A DNA stretch of 64,000 nt from Branchiostoma belcheri. Its lineage: Eukaryota > Chordata > Leptocardii > Amphioxiformes > Branchiostomatidae. Numbering within the stretch: the first letter of the stretch is position 1; each line of letters starts with the position of its first letter. The stretch is from NCBI RefSeq assembly GCF_001625305.1, contig NW_017803157.1, forward strand, positions 1,791,376 to 1,855,375. Direction: 5' to 3'. The notes below the pieces were generated by a model. That model ran no database searches and had not been told where the DNA came from. It was given only the letters and a program-made list of their open reading frames with translations. Made by a program: the position numbers and the translations under genes. This document shows, piece after piece, positions 45,401-55,274 of the stretch.

Positions 45401-45712
45401 CATTTCATTTCATTTCACTTCACTTTATATTTAGCAGAACTGTTGGAATGTACCACTCAGCTTCAAATATAGTAAATTTTATCTCAAGTATCTTTGATAA
45501 TCTATATTCTTCCAATAGTATTTTCTATTAACTCCCCGATCAGATATGAACGTAGCTAACACAACACTTAGATACAACGTATTCTAACTTTTTCTTCCTC
45601 TGCCCCACAAAAGGAGATCAAAGAACTTCAGCACGAGGTTGTGGAACTCGAGGCTAAGAAAACAGGCAAGGGGAAGTCCAAGAAAAGCAGGCGCCGTGGT
45701 AGAAATGTCTGA
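41945..45712 (+). CDS. Secreted Lys/Arg-rich low-complexity protein (paralogue 1)
   Basis: Function unknown. Four exons, 41945-42025, 42351-42564, 43045-45221 and 45614-45712, join in phase to 856 residues. Exon 1 encodes a signal peptide (MWNVKIALLVLLSIGSSSS) ending EANFQEQ. Exon 2 has a poly-Asn tract from an (AAC)n repeat. The start of exon 3 has a furin-like RPKR|S (MVERPKRSTRG), then GKKRKKRRARRRGGRGNKRS and about 270 residues of Lys/Arg/Glu-rich sequence with two diverged repeats around EKKEE.G.ERAK.P.GKT.PKVIQK. From about 430 to 660 there are degenerate amphipathic repeats of the type GLxxxKEGxxxxxxGL. The tail is Pro/Gly/Lys-rich and ends KSKKSRRRGRNV. The composition fits a secreted structural, adhesive or polyanion-binding protein; that is inference. 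It is homologous to the gene at 56906-61594 by signal exon, intron phase and the GKKR-KRRAR motif. Confidence 0.8.
42639..42795. mobile_element. Foldback element (TAGTC type) with exact 9-bp duplication
   Basis: It begins TAGTCTCCACCAGACTCC and ends GGAGTCTGGTGGAGACTA. The arms are complementary for about 60 bp (TTTTGCAGGCTGAATAAATC / GATTTATTCAGCCTGCAAAA). It is flanked by TGATAGTTG at 42630-42638 and 42796-42804. It lies in intron 2 of basic secreted protein gene 1. Confidence 0.92.
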
Positions 45713-45827
45713 TGAGAGTAAACCAGACCACACACTAGTGCTGGAGGAACGTAGAACAAGATCTAAAGGTGGAAGAGAGCCGTCATTGCGCAAATAGCGA
45801 CTGCATGGCGTCTGCTTTGTTGCTCCT

Positions 45828-45833
45828 AATAAA
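45828..45833 (+). terminator. Candidate polyadenylation signal of basic secreted protein gene 1
   Basis: AATAAA lies 116 bp after the stop codon. Confidence 0.6.
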
Positions 45834-46370
45834 GGCAATATGTGATCTACTTTCTCCTGAGTATATGTCCAGCTGTTTCAAGAGTTGTTACTAACGGGTT
45901 GTTTTAGTAGAACTTGATCACTGAGCAAAGCTTAGCGCTAAGGTTGGTCAAACCAAACCACAGTCTTTCAGGCCTAGTATTCATTTGATTAAACAATTTC
46001 AAATAATTCCGTTTAATAACAGTCAAACCATTTGATTCAAGTCACAACGTCGACGTGTCCTTCTTGCGTCATGACGTCTTTGCTAATGACATACAAAGAG
46101 CTAGGTGAAAACAAGAAAAAAAATGATTTTCAGCAACGTCGATGAAGGTTAGACATCCAGGTAATAAGATACGTCAAAAAGCAGTTATGCAAGCAACTGG
46201 ATATGATTTTGGAAACGGTCAGACGTTTCAGCTAGTATCCACTGTCAGCTTTCGTCAGTGACTGAGAGACCAGAGGAGAAATGCAGGTTTATAAGCAACA
46301 CTTTTGAAGTGCTCAGGGGATATCATCCAGGACGTGTAATCAATCAGTATATTGCACTCAAGGTGTGAGT

Positions 46371-46445
46371 TAGCCTGGGTGCCATCCTCCGTAGTTTCCA
46401 CCGGCTCCCTAATGTCGCTGGCTACCACGGATGGCACCCAGGCTA
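46371..46445. mobile_element. Short TAGCC foldback element
   Basis: TAGCCTGGGTGCCATCC and GGATGGCACCCAGGCTA flank a 41-bp interior sharing GGCTCCCTAATGTCGCTGGC with the element at 28364. The flanks GGTGTGAGT and AGTGCGAGT are a weak 9-bp duplication separated by three extra bases on the right. Confidence 0.7.
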
Positions 46446-46561
46446 CAAAGTGCGAGTAGTGAGCAACCAAGGTTCCACAAAGATTCCCTACCTTCCAAAA
46501 ATACGCCAGGCCCGAGGGAAATGTACGTCTCTACCAGACTGTCAACGCGGGCTGAGGGAAA

Positions 46562-46975
46562 TGTCACGGGGTGATCTGGACACAGATGTTCATTTGTAAA
46601 TATTGTAGCGCAAAGGCTGTGATAGACGAAATATACTTTATCTCAAACTGTTCCTTTCATAACAACGCTCGAAATGAGTTAACTATTCAAACCTCTACAA
46701 TTTATCCCAATTTTACTAAACTTACAGACAAAGAAAAACTTTTCTTCTTTTTACCTCCCAAACCCACTGATTTTGGAAAAGGTGGGACATAACGTCTTCC
46801 ATGGTTTACAAAAGAGAAGTCAAACCCCTTAGACATAGTTTTAAACATATCTATAGCTTTAGACAACTACCTTTCATCATGTAGATTTTAGTTATGTTAT
46901 ACTCTGTTTTGTTTTTTTATGTTTGTAATTTGCAATTAGCCCCCGGGCACGAATTTGCAATAAACTTCTTCTTCT
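46562..46975 (+). mobile_element. LINE fragment: C-terminal Cys/His region of a reverse transcriptase plus 3' UTR
   Basis: The frame reads FICKYCSAKAVIDEIYF, NCSFHNNARNELT and LTDKEKLFFFL, the CxxC..DExxF..C..H..R..L pattern at the end of jockey/CR1-type reverse transcriptases. A 3' UTR with GCCCCCGGGCACGAATTTGC and AATAAAC follows. It is 5' truncated. Confidence 0.65.
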
Positions 46976-46976
46976 A

Positions 46977-47570
46977 TTGTTGCTAGGGGTCCGTCCCCAA
47001 CATAGCGTCCTATCTTTATCTGGTAGATGAGAACCACATGTAAGAGGGGGTTAAGAGGGGCATGATGACAAGGGGGAGTTCAGAACACAGATGTTCATGT
47101 TCATTGTTGCTAGGTGTCTGTCCCCTACATACTATACTAGGGGGGCCCGCAAGCCCTTTTTCGTAGAGCGTAATCGGCCGTTTTAATTCTACGTAGAGCG
47201 TAGACGAACCGCTCTAATATTTTTGCGTAGAGCGTATTCGGCGTTTTAATTCTACGTAATGCGTTGTAGCCACTTGGAATTTATCGTAAAGCGTAATCGA
47301 GAGGTTACCGAATTCAGCGTAGAGCGTTGTCGGGACCCCCCCCCCCTTGCAGGCCCTCTACTAGTAGCCTCCTATCTTTAGCTGGCAGATGAGAACCACA
47401 TGCAGGAGGGGGTTAAGAGGGGATGACAACGGCGAGTTCAAGACACAGATGTTCATGTTCATTGTTGCTAAGAGTCTGTCCCCTACATACTATACTAGTA
47501 GCCTCCTATCTTTAGCTGGTAGATGGGAACCACATGTAGAACGGGGAGTTCAGGACGTGGCACTGTCGGG
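46977..47570. repeat. Tandem array of about 140-bp units with an insertion
   Basis: Three units start TGTTGCTA(G/A)G(G/T)GTC(C/T)GTCCCC at 46977, 47103 and 47464. They share CCTATCTTTA(T/G)CTGG and GAGAACCACATG(T/C)A. The second is interrupted by the insertion at 47140-47366. Confidence 0.75.
47140..47366. mobile_element. Small insertion made of about 30-bp subrepeats containing CGTAGAGCG
   Basis: It is inserted into ACTATACTAG|TAGCCTCC. The ends CTAGGGGGGGCCCGCAAG and CTTGCAGGCCCTCTACTAG are imperfect inverted repeats. The inside has six units with CGTA(G/A)(A/T)GCGT and often TTTTAATTCTA. No coding capacity is seen and no class was recognised. Confidence 0.6.
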
Positions 47571-48796
47571 GAAGGTCCGTAGAAATAAAGGAGATCTTGA
47601 TGCAACATACTTGGTTCCTGCATGTTTATTATCCCATGTGACAAAAACAACTTGCCATAGTCCACGAGGAGTTTGAGCACCATGTAAATGTTAACCTTGC
47701 CGTGGCTCATTCTTCTGGCCAATTAAAAATCCTAATTGTTGAATCTTTTAATAGGAAGGCCTGGTGGGGGCTAGAGAAATGTTAGCTTCATTGACTGAGA
47801 CAATCCTTCTATATTGAAACATACCTGTTCTTACCTTTTTACTGTTACTAAGAAACGAGAAGAAACCGAATTTACTTAATCTATCTTATAATATAGTTAC
47901 TTTACGATGTATATTTGTAACGTTTTCTATATTCCATCCTTTTGTGGTGACCTGTGCTTAACCCAGTGGGTATATATGTAGAATAAAGGTCTTCATTCAT
48001 TGATAACTGTAATGAAATTGCCGCAAATGTCAGAACAAGCACAGTAAACAGAGTTTATATATTTCCACTCCTGATGAAGGCAAGCGACGGAACTGAACAT
48101 GCGAGATGCCGAAGTCATAAAATCTCTTCGTGACATTTCACCCAGTGAGACTCGTTTCATTTCATTTCATTTCATTTATTGGTGATGCCAAACAACGCAT
48201 TACAAGTGGGAGCCAGGCAGCCAAAGGCTGGTGGCGGCTGCCACTGGTACATACAACACAACACAACACAACACAACACAGGACAAGTCAATACAATATA
48301 CAGGACCTAACAACAAGTTACGAATATCAAAATAGCAAAACGCTTGCACCTTTCCAGCTGAGCACTCGTTATCGTGTGGCTCGTGGCGGTGAACAACCTT
48401 TCAGTACCACCACGAACCACTACAACAGAATCTATATATATATATGCCCTATGTGTATACTACAACATATATATATATAGACAGTCTCTACCTAGGGCAC
48501 ATCTGTAAGCTGACTCTGGTCTGTTATAGTCATTTTCTCCGGGGCCCTCTTCTCTTCTACGCAGTGCCTAAGTATAGCGTCCAGCTGCTTTGGTCGTTGG
48601 CAAGTTCCTCCAAGACAGCCCCAGTGCTCAGCTGTGTCAACGTCAAGAGCCTGTGAGTCCATATCGCAGACGTCTTTGAAAAGCGGCGGTGGCCACTGTG
48701 GTGCCTCCTGAGATCTACAACAACAGAATCTGCAACAACAGAATCTACAGCAACAAGAACAAACTGTGTGAACAAGGTGAAGAGCAGGCAAGAGAT

Positions 48797-50143
48797 ATGA
48801 ATTTCTCCAACGAATCCTTCGTGACCAACGCGACGTCCGCTCCGGTGCCCTCTCCGACGTCCGCTCCGGTGCCCTCTCCGACGTCCGCTCCGGTGCCCTC
48901 TCCGACGTCCTCTCCAGCGGTGCCGGCCGTGATCGCCGCCGTAGCCGCGCTAACCATCGCCGGGAACCTTGTCGTCATCGTGGCGACCGCCAAGCGACAG
49001 ACGTTCCCCGCCGCCAGTCGACTCTTCGTGTTCTCCATGGCTTGGTCGGACCTGTTCGTCGGCTTGACCTCCCCCTTCATGGTGGCGCCCGCTACGGCCG
49101 GGGAGTGGGTGTACTCGGACACGGCTGTCCAAACCTTCGGCGTCATCGGAATGTCCTCCACAACGATAACTTACTCTTCTCTCGCAGGTAACAATTACAT
49201 CTTCCTCTCAAATGATGCTACGATCTGTTGAACCTTTTAACTATAACTAGTGGTGTTCAGCTCACTTAGTTATTTCAGTACTTCATTCTTCAACTATAAT
49301 TTCTGATTCAAAATCACTTTCGGCGTTGTCCTTCTCCGCTGGTTCAACCGCGAGATTTACATATCATCCTTCGGATATGATCATATTAATTAAAGGGTTT
49401 CTTTATACATTGCTGCAAATCTTGTGATCTATCTCTCTCTTTTGTCATTAGGTCTGAACCTAGACCGATACCATGCTGTGCTGAACAACGGAGAGGGCGT
49501 CTCTCACAAGAACGCCCGAATCTTTCTGATCTCGACTTGGGCTGGGATTTACGCTTTCTACATCTTCTGTGAAGCCTACGCGGTGCCCTTCGATTTCGAC
49601 CGGATCATGGCCCTGCCGACGTGTGACCTAAAGGCCCACATATGGTTCACCACAGTGACGATGGTCATCATGAGCGTCGCTCTGGTCGTGACGACGTATT
49701 GTGTCGTCCGAGTCTTAAAGGCAGTGTGTACTCCACCTCAGCCACCGGCTGCTCCAGTTATCCACATCAACATGAACGGGCCCGCCGGGGTTCCACCTCA
49801 GAACGCTAATAACCCCGAACAACAGCCTCCAGCGGCACCACACTACCACGGTGAGGGCTCGTGTGTTAAAGCTGTGCTGATCTTGACTCTAGCGCAAACA
49901 GCATTGCCGCTCCCGTTCTTCTGTACCTTAGTCGCACATCATGTGGGATATGAACTGCCAACCGCCCTGTTTTGGACAATGTGGGTAGCGTTGTCCAACA
50001 ACTTTCTGGACGTCGTCGTGCACAGTGCGTTTCACAAATCGTTCCGTAAATCTGTAGTTGAGATAGCGAGGTCCACCGTCTCTGGTTTGTACAACGTGTG
50101 CTACAGCAGAAACGGGGTAAACGTGGACCAACAAGGAACATAG
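48797..50143 (+). CDS. Divergent rhodopsin-like GPCR, two exons
   Basis: Orphan seven-transmembrane receptor. Exons 48797-49187 and 49452-50143 join in phase 1 to 360 residues. The N-terminus has three glycosylation sites (NFS, NES, NAT) and three tandem copies of TSAPVPSP. TM1 reads AGNLVVIVATAKR (GN and the intracellular-loop-1 Lys/Arg as in the class), TM2 FSMAWSDLFVGL, and TM3 ends LNLDRYHAV, keeping DRY. The third loop is Pro-rich (PPQPPAAPV, PPQNANNPEQQPP) where amine receptors have basic residues. TM6 reads LTLAQTALPLPFF, lacking CWxP; TM7 reads SNNFLDVVVHSAFHKSF, lacking NPxxY. An in-frame ATG at 48689 would add 36 residues without a signal peptide, so 48797 is preferred. The G protein and ligand are unknown, and the loss of the switch motifs leaves conventional signalling uncertain. 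Confidence 0.82.
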
Positions 50144-50480
50144 AATGAGTAAAGAGACTCTTACCTTCCTCGGGGCAATTCTGACTGGTTCACATTGCAT
50201 TGCAGCACAGGTGTCGCTGCTACAGATGCATTCCCAAATGTACAATATTTACATATCTACACATATGCGTGATTGGATTACAGGGAAATGTACCTACAAT
50301 GCGTTCCCAAACGTGCAGATGTTTGATAAAGGGTGGTCAGTTATTTAACAGTTACCAGTCATAATTGCCCCGAGGAAGGTAACAGACGGTCACCGAAACG
50401 TCGGCTGAATAAAGACTTGGTTGTGTAAAAAGAGTCTCTTTACTCTGTGTCTTACCAACCTGATGAAACTATTCACGGAA
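50144..50480. repeat. Repeat with inverted ends forming the 3' UTR of GPCR 2
   Basis: It begins GAGTAAAGAGACTC a few bases after the stop and ends AAAGAGTCTCTTTACTC, about 14-16 bp inverted. Inside are GGCAATTCTGACTGGTTCAC, ATGCATTCCCAAATGTACAA and CGAGGAAGGTAACAGACGGT, CACCGAAACGTCGG. A related locus is at 55895-56165 and a fragment in IFT54 intron 14 at about 19800-19890. AATAAA at 50408-50413 inside it could serve as the GPCR polyadenylation signal. Confidence 0.7.
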
Positions 50481-52601
50481 GGAACATAGAAATTAGCTCT
50501 ATTGTAAAATAATTTCATTGACATTGCAGTTTATGCAAACAAACAAACAAAATGTAGTTTATTGCCTCCGATCTAGGAAGGAGAGTCTCAAGCTCCATCC
50601 GGACGAGGGTTTTGTTATGTTTACTGAAGGAAAACATATTGTTTTTGCTCTGTTTCCTCTTCTTCTTCTGCTCCAAACAAATAAGGTCAATGACCTGAAC
50701 CAGATGTCTGTCACCATAGTAACTAGTGTTGGGTTACATCAATTGTATAGTAGGAGGGATTTAGACTCCTGTCTGACCATAATGATATATGAATGTGTTT
50801 GAGTAAGAATTAATAGAGCAGACCATATGCTAAGGTAAACATTATATATGCATTATATATGCTTTGAAAATGTTACCTCTCTAGTTTTGATTTGTGTTTG
50901 TTTGTATGTATAAAGTATAACTGTTTGAATTTCGGTGTGGGTAGCTATTTGTTGTGGAGATTTCAAGAACTGTCGACTGTCCATTAATCATGTAATTGAT
51001 ATGATATTTCTCGCCATGTAGTGTTACTGCCTTACTATAAACATTGCTTGTTAATGTTATGTCTGATATTGTCAGCAGTCGTTTAGTATCAAACAAACAG
51101 TCAAGTTCTCCGAACCAAGGTAAAAATAAAAATGGTAGTTCTATACAACGCCGTCTGGCAACTTTTTTTTTTCATTTTTCATTGTCTTGCCTTCCCTAGT
51201 TTTTACCAGGCAAGGATCATAATTATGGGTTCACCACACCACGAAGTGGTGGTGAACCCATATTGCTTTTTCTGATGTTTCTTCTTCTTCTCCTCCTTCT
51301 CCTCCTGCCATTTTTTAAATGGATTCAGCTTCTTCATTTTAGGGCCTAAGGTCCTGAAATTTGGTATGGAGGTACAGTGGGCAAATACCCCTAGGCGTTT
51401 TTTAAATTTTTGTGATACAGGCTTTTAGAATGGTTTTATTTGAGTTTTTTGGCTGTGTTATAGCAAATGTATTACTGTGTTAGTGTGCCGTGTTTACCAC
51501 GTCTGGGCATGAGTCATCACAATGGAATGCAGGGCATCAACCAATAGGCATGCAGCTTTCCTCTATACTTCTTGCTGATTGGCTGTTGGGATTTAACTTG
51601 ATTAACACCTGCACAGAGCATTTCCACCTGCACAGAGCATTTCTTGCTGATTGGCTGTTGGGATTTAACTTGATTAACACCTGCACAGAGCATTTCCATA
51701 CTGACAGTATGTCTTTATTCAAGTGTTTTGGTAGGTATTTCAAGCTTTTCTGCTCCAGCATTGGAATGCGGGGCATGAACGTTTTTTTTTATTTTGAAAA
51801 TCAACAGTTTGCATTATGCAATTAAAAACCCTAACCAATAAAGTAGGGAATAGCTATCCAACTGTTGTTTTAGTTGTATGTTACTTCATATTATAGTTAT
51901 ATCAATGTAAATCATTGTTTTCCCTTGTGTTTCTCATTCTTTCCCTGCCATGTCGTAAAATGTGGTGAACCCATCGCTGTATTTGCTCCAAAGCAAATTT
52001 GGCCTTTCTAGTATTACTTTCTAGTTTTGTTCTCAAAGTTATGTCGTGTTTGAGAATCTTCCGGTGAGTACAAAGCTCCGTGTTTAGCGATTTTAGACGA
52101 GTGGCATCGTTTTCCGCTTTTGTATTCGTTTTAAGATAGCTCTCTTAAAACGAATTTGCTGCTATGTTCTGTCTATCCTCTCCAAATGAGGGCTGAATCG
52201 ACGGCAAAGTCGAATCGGGTGCTGAATCGAGTGCTGCAAATCGAGTGCTGCGAATCGAGTTGCTGAATCGAGTGGCTAACTGCAGGTTGGTCAAAATTGA
52301 ATGCATCAACCCCCTGAAACTATTACTGTAAATACGTATAGAACTTGACATGTTCTTAACGTTATGTCTATATATACCCAATACACATATACAAAACCTC
52401 TCTCTGAACATCTTTCCTTCACAGGTGGAAGCGATTCCCCTTCTACGAGTTCTATAAACCCGCTGTCACGGTTCTCGTTATGTTGTTTTGTTCCAAATGA
52501 CGTAGCCCCTAGCGACACCCAGCGGTTTCGAACATAGCTGCATGAGCCCTTGGTTACCGACACAAAGTGAAAATCTGTCCCTCTTAGACCCTGTCAGACG
52601 A
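50481..52601. other. Spacer between GPCR 2 and the Ser/Thr/Pro-rich gene
   Basis: No gene was recognised. It holds a transposon-like block with ATGGGTTCACCAC / GTGGTGAACCCAT ends (51225-51974), containing a tandem duplication of about 66 bp (51568-51697), and a short tandem of TGCTGAATCGAG (about 52190-52280). A small palindrome CGTTTTAAGA/TCTTAAAACG lies at about 52127-52153. 50481-51220 is AT-rich and empty. Confidence 0.6.
51225..51974. mobile_element. Probable DNA-transposon remnant
   Basis: The left end is a hairpin ATGGGTTCACCAC..GTGGTGGTGAACCCAT (51225-51261). The right end GTGGTGAACCCAT (51962-51974) is inverse to the left outer repeat. The interior is AT-rich and non-coding, with a recent tandem copy of TTCTTGCTGATTGGCTGTTG. 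Confidence 0.5.
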
Positions 52602-52608
52602 TATAAAA
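52602..52608 (+). promoter_or_regulatory. TATA box of the Ser/Thr/Pro-rich gene
   Basis: TATAAAA stands 50 bp before the ATG at 52652, leaving a 5' leader of about 20 bp if initiation is 30 bp downstream. Confidence 0.55.
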
Positions 52609-52651
52609 ACACCCGACGTTCCGTCTCTAAACATCACGGAGTCTCAGCAGT

Positions 52652-55274
52652 ATGCAGCAGACCACAGGCGCCACAGTATCTAAGAGCACGTCTAGTTCAG
52701 GAGGTGTAACGGTAGTAGAGCAGCAGTCGGATGCCGCCCGGCCAGGGAACACAGTCACGGTGGTCAACCTCGGCGGTGGGGATGCAGATTCTTCAGGGAA
52801 AGACGTTCAGTTTCTGCGGCTGTACAGCAACTTATGGTTTGTGATGCACCATATTTTATAGAATTTATTATCAGAAGAATGTAGTCAACAGAATCTTCAA
52901 AGAATAGCCATCTTTACAGAACTTTATTGACACGACAATTACTATTTTAGATTGTTTAATATGACGTTTTATACTGTTTGCTGTTTATGTAATGTCCCCA
53001 TGTCAATTCAGCCTCTGGCTGCCATTTTTGGGCCAGTGTTGTTGTGTTTTTAATGCAAATAAACCATTGATATATATATAGAATTTATTATCAGAAGAAA
53101 GTAGTCAACAGAATCTTCAAAGAATAGCCATCTTTACAGAACTTTATTGACACAACAACAGTATACAACGACTTTCGTGAGGTCCTTAACTAGACGTACA
53201 GACAGATACATGGGCACAACAAAATTGACCTACGTACAAGATAATAACGATCTTTCCCACTAACCTCTGCTTGGAGAGTACCAAAATTCCTTTGAAATAC
53301 TCACAGTTTCCATATACATGTCTCCGCAGGTACGGGCAGATGGTTACGCTGCCCAGGCTACAGGGCAGGCACGCGGGAGCCCGCCATGCTTCCTCCTCCG
53401 CTACACCGTGTACCCCGCCCGGGCCCCGGCCGATCCTCTGCCGTCTTCCCGTCTCAACTCCGCCGTCCGTCGGTAAAAGCGCTGTCCTACCCTCGGCGTC
53501 AACTCCACACGGGAAGCACACAGGCAGTACCAGAGACACCGGGCTCTTTTCTCCACTCTTTACTTCAACTCCTACTCAGGCCCAATCTACAAACCAGAGT
53601 CTATCTGTCTTATCCTCGGCGTCAACCCCACATGGGACGCACGTACATGTAAGCAGCACCAGAGACACCGGACTCTTTTCTCCACTCTTTACTTCAACTC
53701 CTACTCAGGCCCAACCTACAAACCAGAGTCTACCCGATCTAGGCCCGTCTACCCACGTTCTGGGCACCACAACGTCTTCAAGGGCGACGTCGACGTCGGA
53801 AGAACGTCACTTCGTGTTCACGACGTCGACGCACCTCACTGTGCCTTTATACGGACCGCACAGTAGCGGTTTGGCCTCTACTACACCAACAGGAAGGCAG
53901 CCGACTGTGTTAGCGCCTCCGTCTTATGTAGGTAAAGCGCTGACTCATGCAGCTGAGAGAGTGTTCACAACGATCGCGTCTCACACCTTGCCCAAACCGT
54001 CCTGCTGTACAACTCCACACAACATCACAGGACCGACGGCCTCATCAGGTAGTTCTTCTATATTGGAAAATGAAGGCAAACCGCGGAATTCTGAGGGAAA
54101 AGAGACGGTTCTACCATCAAGATGTCTAGTTGGGCCCAGGAGGTGTCTGGCTACAGAATTTGGACAGCAAAAACTTGGTACTATAAACCAGGCCTCAAAT
54201 GACGACGGAAAGGTCGACGACAAATGCTCGGTGCTTCCCGGCACGCCTCGCGCAATCTCGTTCCCATGTCAACGCGACTCGTGCCCATCTCCAATCGGTG
54301 AAGGTTGTCCGTGGAGTAGTGTCCCTGTGGTTACATCAGTCGGTCCAAGCCCAGTTTTCGTCACCAGTCCTTGTCTACGTACCGTGCGTAAACCCAACTC
54401 CGCGCCTGCCATCCCGGCGTATCTAACCAAGTCTCCAGAAGACCAACCCCACACGCACTCCCCTGTATATCTCCTGTCGAACAAACCGTGTTCAGCTCAA
54501 CACCACCGCCTGCTGCACCCCTGTACCAAACCAAAAGCCAGCGTTAAACCACTCGTCCGGATGCGAGCGACTGTTCCACAGCAAGAGAGTACTGTTTACA
54601 CTGTCCAACTCTTTCCTAAATCCAACCAGGCCACCGCCTATCTACCCAACGTACCGGAAACCGTGAAGGTAGGGAAGACAGCAGGAGTTACTGCTAAACT
54701 TTTATCGGGGAAGCCAGGAGGTTATCTCCAACCTAATTGTGCTAACAAAGCCACTGTTCTCTTGTCTCCCACTGGTCCGAATCGGAGGCCGTGTGCGGGT
54801 AGAACGCGTCCTCAGTGCATCACACCAGGCAGCAAGAGGGACGACATCCGTACCAAAACTGAGATACAGTCGACAGATTTTGACCCATCAGTGTTTCTGG
54901 TAGCTTCGCCATCTATAGAGAACGGGGTTTGCAGGAAAGAGTCCATGGCCATCTCAGGAGCACCCTTCAAATCTCACTCACCGCACCATGCCACGAAAGA
55001 TCATTACCCCAATGTCCCTTTCAACTCTACCTCTAAAGACTTTGATAGCATATCAAGCTATGGTCGACAATGCAAAGGTGCGACACAGATATACGGGTTC
55101 TCTCTTGCTCCCATTCCACAACCGGAAGGATATCCCGTCATTTGCCCGCACTGTGGCAGGGACCTTACTGGGGAGAGACTCGAGATCACCCCCACTGCTG
55201 ACCCCGTCAGCTGGTACGACAAAACCTGCTACATCTGCCAACAAAACCCTTATAAGGCTAGATGTTCCAAGTAA
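52652..55274 (+). CDS. Ser/Thr/Pro-rich protein with Cys-rich C-terminus, function unknown
   Basis: Not recognised. Exons 52652-52836 and 53330-55274 join in phase 2 (LYSNLW|YGQMVTLP) to 709 residues. There is no signal peptide (MQQTTGATVSKSTSSSGG) and no transmembrane segment. Residues 60-620 are low-complexity Ser/Thr/Pro with two diverged copies of SASTPHG..STRDTGLFSPLFTS followed by TPTQAQ(S/P)TNQSL. The last 50 residues differ: YPVICPHCGRDL, then SWYDKTCYICQQNPYKARC, giving CxxC and CxxC plus a fifth Cys, which could bind zinc. The frame stays open for 1.9 kb and the splice sites agree in phase, which supports a real gene. AATAAA at 55485-55490 may end the transcript. A nuclear or cytoplasmic disordered scaffold is possible but unproved. 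Confidence 0.68.
52858..53158. repeat. Direct repeat of about 80 bp around a LINE-like tail in the intron
   Basis: AGAATTTATTATCAGAAGAA through ACAGAACTTTATTGACAC occurs at 52858-52937 and 53079-53157, about 97 percent alike by eye. Between them is sequence ending GCAAATAAACCATTGATATA, like a LINE 3' end. Confidence 0.75.

Larger units (their letters stand above)
45834..48796. other. Repeat-filled spacer before GPCR 2
   Basis: No host gene was recognised. It contains the CUGANGA repeat (46137-46320, minus), a short foldback element (46371-46445), a LINE fragment (46562-46975), a tandem array with an insertion (46977-47570), LINE 3' ends near 47760-48000 and 48155-48300 (CATTT repeats and a TTATTGGTGATGCC tail, minus) and the 5' UTR of GPCR 2 with CAACAACAGAATCT repeats. 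Confidence 0.65.
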
